Made by a program: the position numbers and the translations under genes
The notes under the pieces: model-generated
What the model saw: the letters and a program-made list of their open reading frames with translations, nothing else
What the model was told of the DNA's origin: nothing
Databases searched by the model: none
Part shown: piece by piece, positions 54,819-64,000 of the stretch
Layout of the letters: each line of letters begins with the position of its first letter
Position numbering within the stretch: the stretch's first letter is position 1
Source of the DNA: Lasiosphaeria ovina
Lineage: Eukaryota > Ascomycota > Sordariomycetes > Sordariales > Lasiosphaeriaceae
Reading direction: 5' to 3'
Length of the DNA stretch: 64,000 nucleotides
NCBI GenBank assembly: GCA_033439765.1
Contig: JAULSN010000008.1
Location: 2,480,001 to 2,544,000, forward strand

Positions 54819-55567
54819 TGTTGAACTGCGTTCCTGTATAGGCCTGAACTCAGCACCTATACAGGGTGCGCAGGGCAGCAGGCGCAGCGGAAGCAAGGCG
54901 TGTAGCGTATATCGGGAACCAAGTGCAGGGTAGGTCGATCAAGTGCAGGGTAGACTGTAGGGAGCTGTGCCCTACGGTCCGATACAACAGTGCTTCTGCA
55001 AGGCACTGAGGGAAGCAGGCTGACTAACTACAGGTCTGTAGAACTCTGCTACAGGCCTGCCACTCAGACTGTGAGGACTCTGCTCAGCAGTCTACCTCGT
55101 AGGCTGTAGGGGACTCTGCCCTGCAGTCAGGGTCTTCGGGACCAACTATGGGTGCTGAAGAAGACAGAGAGGAGTTGTATTATAGAAGAAGTATAGTACA
55201 AAGAGTGGTGAGTGCAGTGCTTACTTGTTGCTTTCTTTTATACTCATAACAAGAGGCTTGCTTGCTTAGGAAATCTATCTAAGAGAAAGGACAGGTCTAT
55301 ATAGACCTAAGGTAGGCTCTCTAGAAGGTTCTAGAGGCCCACAGGCTCCGTAGACAGCTCTGTATTCTATAGTCTTCTAGTGGGCTTGTCTTACGTGTGC
55401 CAAGACGTATAGGGGTTTCGAGAGGGTGCTGTGGGGCAAAGTAAACAATCTAGGTATAGCGCCCTCAGCACCACACAACAGCCACAACACTCACAACTCC
55501 AACACAGCTACTGCAGTGCCCTGCACTTCAGGACCCTACAACCCTAGTAACTAGCCATACTTTAACA
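54819..55567 (+). repeat. 749-bp LTR-like repeat, copy 1
   Basis: It begins TGTTGAAC and ends TTTAACA, giving TG...CA termini with a short inverted end. It is nearly identical to 56623-57371, differing mostly by transitions. The left flank is the MULE relic and the right flank a copia-like relic. Confidence 0.7.
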
Positions 55568-56351
55568 CCTTTCCTTAATAAACTAGGAGATTAAGGATAT
55601 TATTAAGGTATACGCCGTATTTATCTATATTAGAGAGATATAATAGAAACGGGGTATTTGCCGGGACGACTTAGAAGTTAATTAAGCCGAACGGGGTCTC
55701 TATAGTTACCGTTCCGAGAGATATACTCTCTAGGTTATTACCGAAGCGTACGCGGTACTTTCCGGCCGTTAATATATCGATCTTAGTACCCGGGATCTTC
55801 TTCTATAGTACCTTAATTTAGTTCTTACCGGCTATTAATATACCGGCTACGCCTATATCGGGTATAATACCTTAGAAGATCTCTAAGTTATAGCGGCTTT
55901 TAAAATAAAAGAGTAATACGGGCTCTTCCGGAGGTTATATAAACGGGTTGGCTTCTATTATCGCGTATATCGTCGCCTGGTTATTAAGAAGGTCGGCTAT
56001 CTTCGCGCCGTTAACTAGGCCGTATTCCGTAATAAAGCTCTCTATCTAGGGTATTAATACTTCTATATTCTCTATAGCGACCTAAGCCTTAAATTCTTAT
56101 TCTTTATCTAACTCGTTAGTATCGATACCTTCAAAGTCGATTAAGAATAAGACGAAGTCCTCTCCTTCTCTACCTTATACCTATATATAGCGTCGCTACT
56201 AGTTTTTCTTTAGTTAGCGTTTAGCGATTAGGTACTTCGTAGACTAATAGCCCTATTTTCCGTATATAAAGTACTTCTTAATCTTATTAAATAGATTACG
56301 GGTTCCGTTATTATATAATCTTCTACCTCTCTAGTTCGATATAAAGCTTCC
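55568..56351 (-). mobile_element. Copia-like gag/protease relic, heavily RIP'd
   Basis: Read on the minus strand with stops ignored, it shows a decayed zinc-knuckle-like segment (KKYFIYGK) near 56250. Further on come segments like GVAGILIAG, GTVTIETPFG and TPFLLYLSNIDKYGVYLNN, which match the retroviral-type protease end of Ty1/copia polyproteins in fungi. Stops are numerous and TA-rich. The copia call rests on memory of the family. Confidence 0.45.
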
Positions 56352-56622
56352 TGTAGGAATAACCGATCAATCAGAGTTACGGAGGCTGAGGCGGCTCGGC
56401 GGGCCGCATAGCCCTGATTAGTCAGTCAGGAAGAATAGTGGGCCTGGCCCGGACACACGGGTCATCTGCCCTAGCACGTGACCTTAGTGTGCACGGACCA
56501 TCCACCCTGTGGACAGCCCACTCCCCTAAAACCACCAAGCACCCTATAACCCTAGTGAATAGAACAGAGCAGAATATAACCACATCACCACCCCTACCTT
56601 TCGTAACGGTTACTATAGTAAC
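56352..56622 (+). repeat. Copia-like LTR, plus orientation (inverted partner at 58929-59205)
   Basis: It starts TGTAGGAATAACC and ends in the palindrome GTTACTATAGTAAC. It is the inverse of 58929-59205 over its whole length, with transitions. It is probably an LTR or LTR fragment inserted within gag. Confidence 0.55.
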
Positions 56623-57371
56623 TGTTGAACTACGTTCCTGTATAGGCCTGAACTTAGCACCTATACAGGGTGCGCAGGGCAGCAGGCGCAGCGGAAGCAA
56701 GGCGTGTAGCGTATATCGGGAACCAAGTGCAGGGTAGGTCGATCAAGTGCAGGGTAGACTGTAGGGAGCTGTGCCCTACGGTCCGATACAACAGTGCTTC
56801 TGCAAGGCACTGAGGGAAGCAGGCTGACTAACTACAGGTCTGTAGAACTCTGCTACAGGCCTGCCACTCAGACTGTGAGGACTCTGCTCAGCAGTCTACC
56901 TCGTAGGCTGTAGGGGACTCTGCCCTACAGTCAGGGTCTTCGGGACCAACTGTGGGTGCTGAAGAAGACAGAGAGGAGTTGTATTATAGAAGAAGTATAG
57001 TACAAAGAGTGGTGAGTGCAGTGCTTACTTGTTGCTTTCTTTTATACTCACAACAAGAGGCTTGCTTGCTTAAGGAAATCTATCTAAGAGAAAGGACAGG
57101 TCTATATAGACCTAAGGTGGGCTCTCTAGAAGGTTCTAGAGGCCCACAGGCTTCGTAGACAGCTCTGTATTCTATAGTCTTCTAGTGGGCTTGTCTTACG
57201 TGTGCCAAGACGTATAGGGGTTTCGAGAGGGTGCTGTGGGGCAAAGTAAACAATCTAGGTATAGCGCCCTCAGCACCACACAACAGCCACAACACTCACA
57301 ACTCCAACACAGCTACTGCAGTGCCCTGCACTTCAGGACCTACAACCCTAGTAACTAGCCATACTTTAACA
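56623..57371 (+). repeat. 749-bp LTR-like repeat, copy 2
   Basis: Same length, termini (TGTTGAAC...TTTAACA) and orientation as copy 1. No matching short target duplication was found around either copy or around the pair. Confidence 0.7.
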
Positions 57372-58928
57372 TAAAGTATATATATACGTTAATTACATTC
57401 CTTAATTCAGTAACTACGCTCTCGAATATAGAAGCCGGTTTTATCGATATTAGCTTATATACTTTAATACCCTAATATATATTAAGTAGCTATTCGGCTA
57501 GATCTTCATCTATTCGGTATATACCTACGGGCGTTCTACCTACGAGTCCTTTAAAGATCTTCTATAGCTTATTAACGAGGATATCGAAGTATTATAATAG
57601 GTCTTTATCGGGGTTTTCTTTAATAGTACGAGCGAAGGTTATTAATCGCTATTCTTGGAGGTATATCTAGCGATCCTTAGTAGAGTGGAAAAACGCTCTA
57701 GTACGGTCGATTATCTCGTTAAAGGTAAGGTCTTCTTATATTAATCGGTCGAAGTAGAATTACTTAGCTCTATCCTTTAGTATAACTAAGTATACCCTAT
57801 AATATAGTTACTATAGGATACTAATAATTTAATAATACGCTATAAAGATCTTAATCTTTAAGTTTAGAATATCGTAATATTCGCCTCTAAACTTATCCTC
57901 GTTAGTATATATCTTCGCGAGTTCCGCTAGTATTCGTACCTATAGTAGTTATACTACGTTACTTAGGTATAAAGGTATCTCGAGGGGTTCGTCTTTATTA
58001 GTTAGGTCTACCCGGGGTACGCTCGATCGTTCTAAGAAAGGGGGAGGTATCGAGCCTTCCGTATTCTTAATATTCTTTACTATTAGGGTAAAGGCTCTCT
58101 CGGTAACGGCTTTATTAGTTCCTTTATTAGATGAAGTATTATAGAATAACTAGAACTTATCTCTACGGTTCCTACTATACCGCTCTACCTCCTTTTTAGC
58201 TATTTAGGAGCTTCCTTATACTAAGCTAGTATAACGAGCTATTATAATACCAGTCCATCGTTACTTATATATATACTATAGTCGTGAAGGAACTATTTAA
58301 GGGTAGTACGGAGGGTCTTATTAAGGGCTTTAAAATAGTTCTCTTTCCATTTAATAAAGTCTATTCTGAATATTACGAATAGGGCCTTATCTTATAGTTC
58401 GAAGCTCTCGTATACTTCAATATAGTCGACTAGGTAAGTATTAAGTCTCTTAGGCGTAAGCTGGTCCTCGTCTTCGGGGTCGAAGTCTTGGCCCTACTAG
58501 TCGAGGTCGATAATAGTAGCGATACGGCTATTCGCGCGTAGAGCCGTCATCGTGGTCTTTATCGAGGGATATAGATAGCTAAGTAGGGTTAAGCCTTTCT
58601 TTCTAGCTAATCGGATCCTTCGCGAGGGGTTAGTTACGTAATGGACGTAGGTAGCCAAGTAGGGCGCAAGGCCTTTCTTTCGACTACCCTTAAGGTCTTC
58701 GTCTCGGTTGTCCCGTACGTTGAAGAGCCTCTCTCGCGCTCGTAGTTCTGCGTTCAATTGAGCTTTCTACGTATTTAGTGCTCTCTCGAATATAGTCCTT
58801 CGTGCCGCTTCCTGTCCAGCGATCGTAGGGACCACGATCACTACCGCTATCGGACTCCTTACTATTCTACGGTTAGCCTAGTCGGTCAACCACTAATTAG
58901 TATTAGAATGATAAGGTCATTTATAATA
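57372..58928 (-). mobile_element. Copia-like gag relic, heavily RIP'd
   Basis: The minus strand can be read, with many stops, as a charged helical Gag-like protein. The one long open piece is at 58497-58757 (RARERLFNVRDNRDEDLKG). It lies just after the minus-oriented LTR-like repeat at 58929-59205, where gag is expected. Confidence 0.4.
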
Positions 58929-59205
58929 GTTACTATAGTAACCGTTGTGAAAGGGGTGGTTAGGAGATTAGTGGTATGTTCATTTATCTCTCTTCTATTC
59001 TCTAGGGTTATAGGGTGCTTGGTGGTTTTGGGGGAGTGGGCTGTCTATAGGGTGGATGGCCCGTGCATACTAAGGTCACGTGCTAGGGCAGATGACCCGT
59101 GTTTCCGGGCCAGGCCCACTATTCTTCCTGACTGACCAATTAGGGCTATGCGGCCCGCCGAGCCGCCTCAGCCTCCGTAACTCTAATTAATCGATTATTC
59201 CTACA
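58929..59205 (-). repeat. Copia-like LTR, minus orientation
   Basis: On the minus strand it starts TGTAGGAATAATCG at 59205 and ends with GTTACTATAGTAAC at 58929. It is the likely 5' LTR of the minus-strand gag relic. Confidence 0.55.
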
Positions 59206-59912
59206 CTATATTTGAGTTAGGTTTATCTAAAGATTTAGTAGTAAATAATAATCCTACCTAATTTATAAAGCTCGCTTCGTCTTGGATATATTTATATATA
59301 AGTTAACGGCGATTTAACTATTATAATAGCTTAATAATAGTAGTATATATGACGTATAGTAGTTCGCCCGTTAGAGCGGAGGTAAAGCTTAGCCCGGGTC
59401 GCTATATATATATCTTCCTCGTAGCTAGATAAGATAATTAAGGTATAGCCCCCTCCCTCCCGCCCCTTCAGCCCCCCTTAGTTAGAAAGGTTATACTTAG
59501 GGCGCCTTAATATAGTCCGTAAATAGTTCGTAAAATCTAGAGTTATAAATATATTTAATACTTTAATATCGTACTCTTTAAGCCGTAATCTTACCTATAA
59601 CTCTCCTCTTAATTTACTTTAGTAAGCGTACCCGCCCTATCTCGTACTAATATTAGACTCCGCCTAAATTCCCCTAATAGATATCGATAAGTCTTAGAAC
59701 GGCTGGTTGAGAAAAACGCCACGGCCGTCTAGTCGTATATAAAAGCCTTTAGTCTGCCCTCTATACTACTAGGAGCTATAAGATATCGTTAAGCTCGCAG
59801 GTCTTGAAAAGCATGTCGCAACCAACTACGCTCAGCAGCTCGCCGACAAGGCGTCGGATGGCTCCGGGAGCGGCTGGATCCGGTCTTTATAGAGGACTAT
59901 ATAGCTAGCAGG
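59206..59912. other. AT-rich RIP-like stretch, no gene
   Basis: TA-rich sequence with stops in all frames. It probably belongs to mobile-element relics I cannot name. Confidence 0.45.
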
Positions 59913-60149
59913 TGAAGGGTACTGTAAGAGGGGGTTGGTAGCTCGGGTGACAAGAGTAGTGCACAGTAATCGCAGCGAGGTCGATGATGGTTAGGTGTGA
60001 TGTATTGACAGCACTAATCTCTGGCCTCCGGAATCTCCACAGGCGCACAGCGCTTCCTTTTATGCTCAAACCTCCTTGGCCCGTGCCCTCAGTCTGCACG
60101 TGCCACGCAACCCACCTGTGGCCCCCCGACAACACGGCCCGCCGTGACA
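59913..60149 (-). repeat. Possible 3' LTR with polypurine tract
   Basis: On the minus strand TGTCACGGCGGGCCGTG begins at 60149, directly after the purine-rich GGAGAGGGGGGAATCG, as expected of a 3' LTR after its polypurine tract. The other end (CTTCA at 59913) is a guess from a CA terminus. No second LTR was found in the window. Confidence 0.35.
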
Positions 60150-60337
60150 CGATTCCCCCCTCTCCAAGGCCTCGTCCCGAGGCCGTTGAGATCCCTTAGA
60201 ACGGTGTCGCCGAAGACGATCACGCCCAGCGTCCGCGAAGCCCAGCCGAGCTTCGTAATGCCATTGACACGACGCTCCGTAGGGTCGAGACGGATTCGCA
60301 GTTCGTCCCGTTCAACAACAAGCTCAACTGCATAGAC

Positions 60338-60733
60338 CTAGCAACTCCCCACCTGAGTTACCGCCAGCACACCTCTGCGCGCCTGTCCATCGCAGTCCGT
60401 TGCACATTGGGCTCCTCTGAGCCCGGGCCTTCGCGCCAGTTCTGCGAAGTCGAGGCGCCTACCCTCTACCAGGTAGAGTTCTAGCAACTTGCCCTCTGCT
60501 AAGTCGCCCTCCAGCACGCCTTCTGCGCACCTAACTGCTACCTGTGCCCAAAATCCTGCCAAGTAGAGTTCTAGCAACTTGCCCTCTGTTAAGTCGCCAT
60601 CCAGCACGCCTTCTGCGCACCTAACTGCTGACCTGTCGATAAAATTCTCAGTCTGGAGGGGCTCTTGTAGCCACCCCTCCTCTGCATCTTCATGACCTCG
60701 TAGCTCCTTCTTCTCTAGCTCTCTCCTCCACAT
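60338..60733 (-). other. Open frame with a 90-bp tandem duplication, probably mobile-element derived
   Basis: The minus frame of 131 codons contains two copies of VRCAEGVLDGDLTEGKLLEL-like sequence, from a 90-bp direct repeat at about 60471-60650. It lies upstream of the possible 3' LTR. It has no recognisable domain. Confidence 0.4.
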
Positions 60734-60930
60734 CGTTATCTCCCCCTTAGGAAGGCGCGCCCTCGCAGCTTCAGAATGTTCTAGAATTCCCTTCGCGCAC
60801 GGACCCTCTTAGTCCAGGATATAAGAAACTTTCCCCTTCTTAGTCCTTCGTCACTTAAATAATTTCCTCCTCTCCTATATCTTTAGTCTCGTATTTTCTC
60901 GCACTGACCTATCTTCGAGCTCCATTCGAG

Positions 60931-61685
60931 ATGTCTTCGCCAGCTTCGAAGGGCAAGACGGGTGTTGTCCTGTGCGTGCTTGCCGCTCTACCGCTGTGAG
61001 GTCGAGGCTAACCAGCATATAGAAAGGAGCGACCCCTTGACAAGTGGTGCCTCCCTTGCGTCAAGAAGATGGCATCTGCCATCAATCCTTCAGTCTCATG
61101 TTGCGACCGTCTAGGTAGGTACTAGCTCGATTCGGGCTAGTAGAGACGTCGTTGCTAATTCTAGCAGGATAATCGTCGACCAAGTGCAGTTTCTGTTATG
61201 ACGGCAATCGGGCAGCATCTGTCTGCGTTGGCGTATGTTGTTATCGTCTTGCGGAGAGGTGGTTGCTAAGTTGTTGATAGGTCTCTGGTACCCTGGGAGC
61301 GGCCGCTGATGCCATGATCCAGGCTGCTGGCCTGTGCAACAAAGGTAGCAAGGGCGCAAGGGAGAAGGTGAGTTGAGATCCGCATTTATGCAGTTGCAAG
61401 CTCATTGCTAACTCGATACAGGCTCACACCGAGTTCGCGTCTGCCTGCCAAAACTAGAAGGATTTGGCGGCTAATGATCGTCGCCCAACCGTCGAAGGTC
61501 GCGTCGCTCAGCTCGAGCTCCTGACTAACAATCTCGCTAAGAAGGTACATCCTGCTAGCTGCTAGGTCCCCTTGAGGTCTCCACTAACTTATTGATAGTT
61601 GAATCAGGCTCTGAAGCGCATTGAAGCCCTTGAGGCTGCCAACGAGGATGACGCGTCGATGGAAAGCAACGGGGGCGATGAGTAG
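60931..61685 (+). pseudogene. RIP'd relic of a multi-exon Cys-rich/coiled-coil gene
   Basis: An ATG at 60931 (MSSPASKGKTG) starts a Cys-containing segment that is soon interrupted. Clear later exons are 61281-61367 (GAAADAMIQAAGLCNKGSKG), 61422-61544 (RRPTVEGRVAQLELLTNNLA) and 61608-61685 (ALKRIEALEAANEDDASMES, ending TAG). All three are multiples of 3 with phase-0 introns. Exon 61422 has a TAG where TGG is likely. The C-terminus is coiled-coil-like and acidic. It looks like a small family with a Cys cluster followed by a coiled coil; I cannot name it. Confidence 0.5.
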
Positions 61686-61744
61686 GTGGGTTTTAAAGTC
61701 ATCGCCAATATCTCGCAGCTATATAGTCGGTGCCAATTAATCTA

Positions 61745-63473
61745 CTAACGCATTTTCTTCGTTGTGAGCTTTATGCGTGCCTGAAAAGCCTCGATTGCTT
61801 GTCGACTAACGTTCGCCATCGGCTCCCAAGTATCATCTTCTGGTCCATAGTTTTTCCAACGGATAAGGTACTCGTGAGTCTTGCCATAACCTCTTTGGTC
61901 CCAATATCTTCTCGACATCATAGATATCTTCACCTTCGAGCTCGCTGCCATCTGGCGGCGCTGTCATTTCGCCATAATATGGTTCTAGCAATGAGACCGG
62001 AAATACATTGTGAATCTTTGCCCCAGGCATTTTAAGTGCGTATGCCAGTCCTGCGTTGCCGACTCGTTTCTCAATCTGAAAGGGGCCACAATACTTTGGT
62101 GAGAGCTTCTTGCTAGGTCCAATCTGCTTAATGTTTTTCGTTGACAACATTACCCATTGGTCTTGCTCGAATTGATAGTCCATACGCTTCTGGTTATGCC
62201 ACTTTGCGTACTTTTCGTGGGCAAGCTGCAAAGCCGTAGCGGCATCGTCGCGGTGCTTCTGCAATATTGTAATGCGCTCAATTGCGGTAATGGACATTGA
62301 CGACTTGGGTTGTAAATCGGGGTCGAGCGGGGTCTTCGGCTCGTACCCGTAGAGAAGGAATGCGGGCGATTTCCCGGTTACGGAATGAGGCGCGGTGTTA
62401 TAAACCCATGCTGCAAGGAAGAGGCGATCCAGCCAATCGGTCTGCGCGATGGAGCAATAGATTCTTAGATATTGCTCGAGGGTCTGGTTCTGACGTTCCG
62501 TCTGTCCGTCTGTCTGTGGGTGGTACGCTGTGCTAAGTCGACGCTTCATCTCCAAGAGCACGCAACATGTTTCCCAAAACTTGCTTGTAAAAAGTACTCC
62601 TCGGTCTGAAACAATGCCGTCTGGGATTCCAAACTGTGTAATAATACGTTGGAAAAAGATCGTTGCGAAGCTATCACTTGTTAAGCTCGACGTTGTTGGA
62701 ATATATAATGCGTACTTCGTAAAACGATCAATAATAACCAAAATTGCGTCGTATGCTTTGCCGTGGCGGTTGCGTGTTCGTGGTAGGCTCGTAATAAAGT
62801 CGAGCGAGATCTCTTGCCAAGGCCGAATCGGCGTGGGTAATTCTCCAAGTAAGCCGTACGGTTTGTGGCGACGAGTCTTCGCTTCTTGGCACTTTAAGCA
62901 CCTCTTAACGTAGTCGCTGACATCTCGTGGCATGGAGTCCCAGTAGTAGCAACGAGCTAGGATCTTCAGCGTTTTGTTGCCTCCAAAGTGACCCGCAGTT
63001 GTTGCATCGTGCGCAAGGCATAATATCTCCTTTCTTGCCTCGAGGTTGTCAGGAACGTATATCCGCTTCTTAAAGCAAAGCAGGCCGTTAATGGTTTCCC
63101 AGACCAGACCTTTCTTAATCTTCTTGTTGCGAGCTCGCCACGTGCCTTTTTTAATAAATGGGTCTGCCGCTTGCAATTGGACTAAGTGCTCTGTAAGAGT
63201 TGTTTGTGAGATCGAGCCAATAATTCGTGATTGTTGCGCTTCTTGGAATCGAAGGAGGAGAGATGGTAGAAGCTCTCTCGTCGCGTCCTCGCGATGATCA
63301 TGCCAAAGTTCTGGTCGACGAGATAAACCATCCGCGGGGTTCCTTACACCTGGCTGGTGCCTAATATTGAAGTTGAACGGAGCCAGCTCCTGTACCCAGC
63401 GAATCTCGCGTGCGTTTAGCTTTTTCTTCGTAGCGAGGTATTGGTGGTTCAGATGATCCGTCAAAACGTCCAC
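61745..63473 (-). mobile_element. Ty3/gypsy chromovirus pol fragment: RNase H end, integrase, chromodomain
   Basis: An open minus frame from 63473 has the end of RNase H (FNFNIRHQPGVRNPADGLSRR), the integrase H2C2 zinc finger (HDATTAGHFGG...CLKCQEAK), and the D,D,E core in LDFITSLP, SDRGVLFTSKFWE and HPQTDGQTERQNQTLEQYLR. A GPY-like region (LSPKYCGPFQIEKRVG) follows. A frame change at about 61890 separates it from a chromodomain in another frame ([18 protein letters not shown]), which stops at 61745. Reverse transcriptase and gag are absent; the left part of the RNase H is cut at about 63484. Confidence 0.85.
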
Positions 63474-63483
63474 AATATGACTT

Positions 63484-64000
63484 TAAGTTACTTAGGAACG
63501 ATATATAATACTGACTCAGCTCGGAACTGTTCGCCCTCTAGCGACACATACTCTCTCAATGCGCGTATTACTTCGTTAATGCACAGTCATTCCCGACAAA
63601 CGGTTGGTACTAGGGACTAATCAGGAAGTGCTCTGCCTTGCTTTGTGGGCCCCGAGATAGAGCACTATAGAGCAACTTACTCTAGTATACTCTGTAGTCT
63701 TGGCAATAGAGCACCACAGAGCATCTCACTTATATAAACAAACTAAGGCTGAGCTCTCCTTAAGAGACTCAGCAAGTAAGCAATACACATTGATCTGCTT
63801 TATTACTTATGAAGGCATTCCACCTTTATATATCAAACAATCACCCTTATTTAAGAGACTTACCCTTCTTACGTAATCCAACCCCAACAACTCCAGGCGT
63901 TCGGCCTTGCAATTCAGACACTCTGTGTGTGGATTGTAATAATATCGCGTCGTACAAGTCGGCCGGCGCGTCGGCGATAGAGAGTAGTATAAGGCATAGA
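63484..64000. other. Unassigned repeat-like sequence at the right edge
   Basis: On the minus strand TGTTGGGGTTGGATTACG begins at about 63889, a possible LTR start; duplicated AGAGCACTATAGAGCA/AGAGCACCACAGAGCA words lie at about 63658-63727. It replaces the expected RNase H sequence, suggesting another insertion. No gene. Confidence 0.3.

Overview
This 64 kb window looks like nuclear DNA of a filamentous ascomycete (Pezizomycotina, most likely Sordariomycetes). The grounds are short GT..AG introns with CTAAC/CTGAC-like branch sites, a Zn2Cys6 regulator, HET-domain proteins, a GH72 wall transglycosylase, a fungal-type lipoxygenase, and transposons carrying TAG/TAA stops typical of repeat-induced point mutation (RIP). 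No tRNA, rRNA or CRISPR was recognised.

Layout. 1-10.6 kb: an intact serine-peptidase-like gene (running off the left edge) and its broken twin (9-10.6 kb) bracket an unfamiliar stretch. That stretch holds a gene that can be read as 17 small exons, all in phase 0, coding for a poly-His/Gln tract, a CCHC knuckle, a Pro-Ala repeat and a coiled-coil-like segment made of 7-residue exons. A decayed copy of its 5' half lies upstream. Downstream is a tandem array of intron-like/exon-like modules whose exons end in GC hairpins. A secreted, probably GPI-anchored protein follows. 11-20 kb: a GH72 beta-1,3-glucanosyltransferase, a small basic protein and a lipoxygenase, all on the minus strand. 20.7-23.8 kb: a complete RIP-inactivated Mutator-like element with 44-bp terminal inverted repeats and an 8-bp target duplication. 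25-42 kb: ordinary metabolic and regulatory genes (paraoxonase-like, old yellow enzyme, broken beta-propeller gene, Zn2Cys6 factor, M20 peptidase, YTP1-like membrane protein, double GFA-domain protein). 42-52 kb: an accessory island with relic genes, an intact HET gene, a cyanovirin-fold secreted protein, a Pro/Ser-rich membrane protein and a frameshifted HET gene; two inverted copies of the same mobile-element fragment flank part of it. 52.5-64 kb: a transposon graveyard with a second RIP'd MULE, two nearly identical 749-bp LTR-like repeats, copia-like relics with inverted LTR-like repeats, a RIP'd zinc/coiled-coil gene relic and a Ty3/gypsy chromovirus pol.

The housekeeping-like genes do not form an obvious cluster. 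The peptidase twins, HET genes and secreted lectin-like protein fit a fast-evolving recognition or defence compartment, but that link is an inference from family and position. Intron coordinates were worked out by hand from splice sites and frame; there is no transcript evidence.
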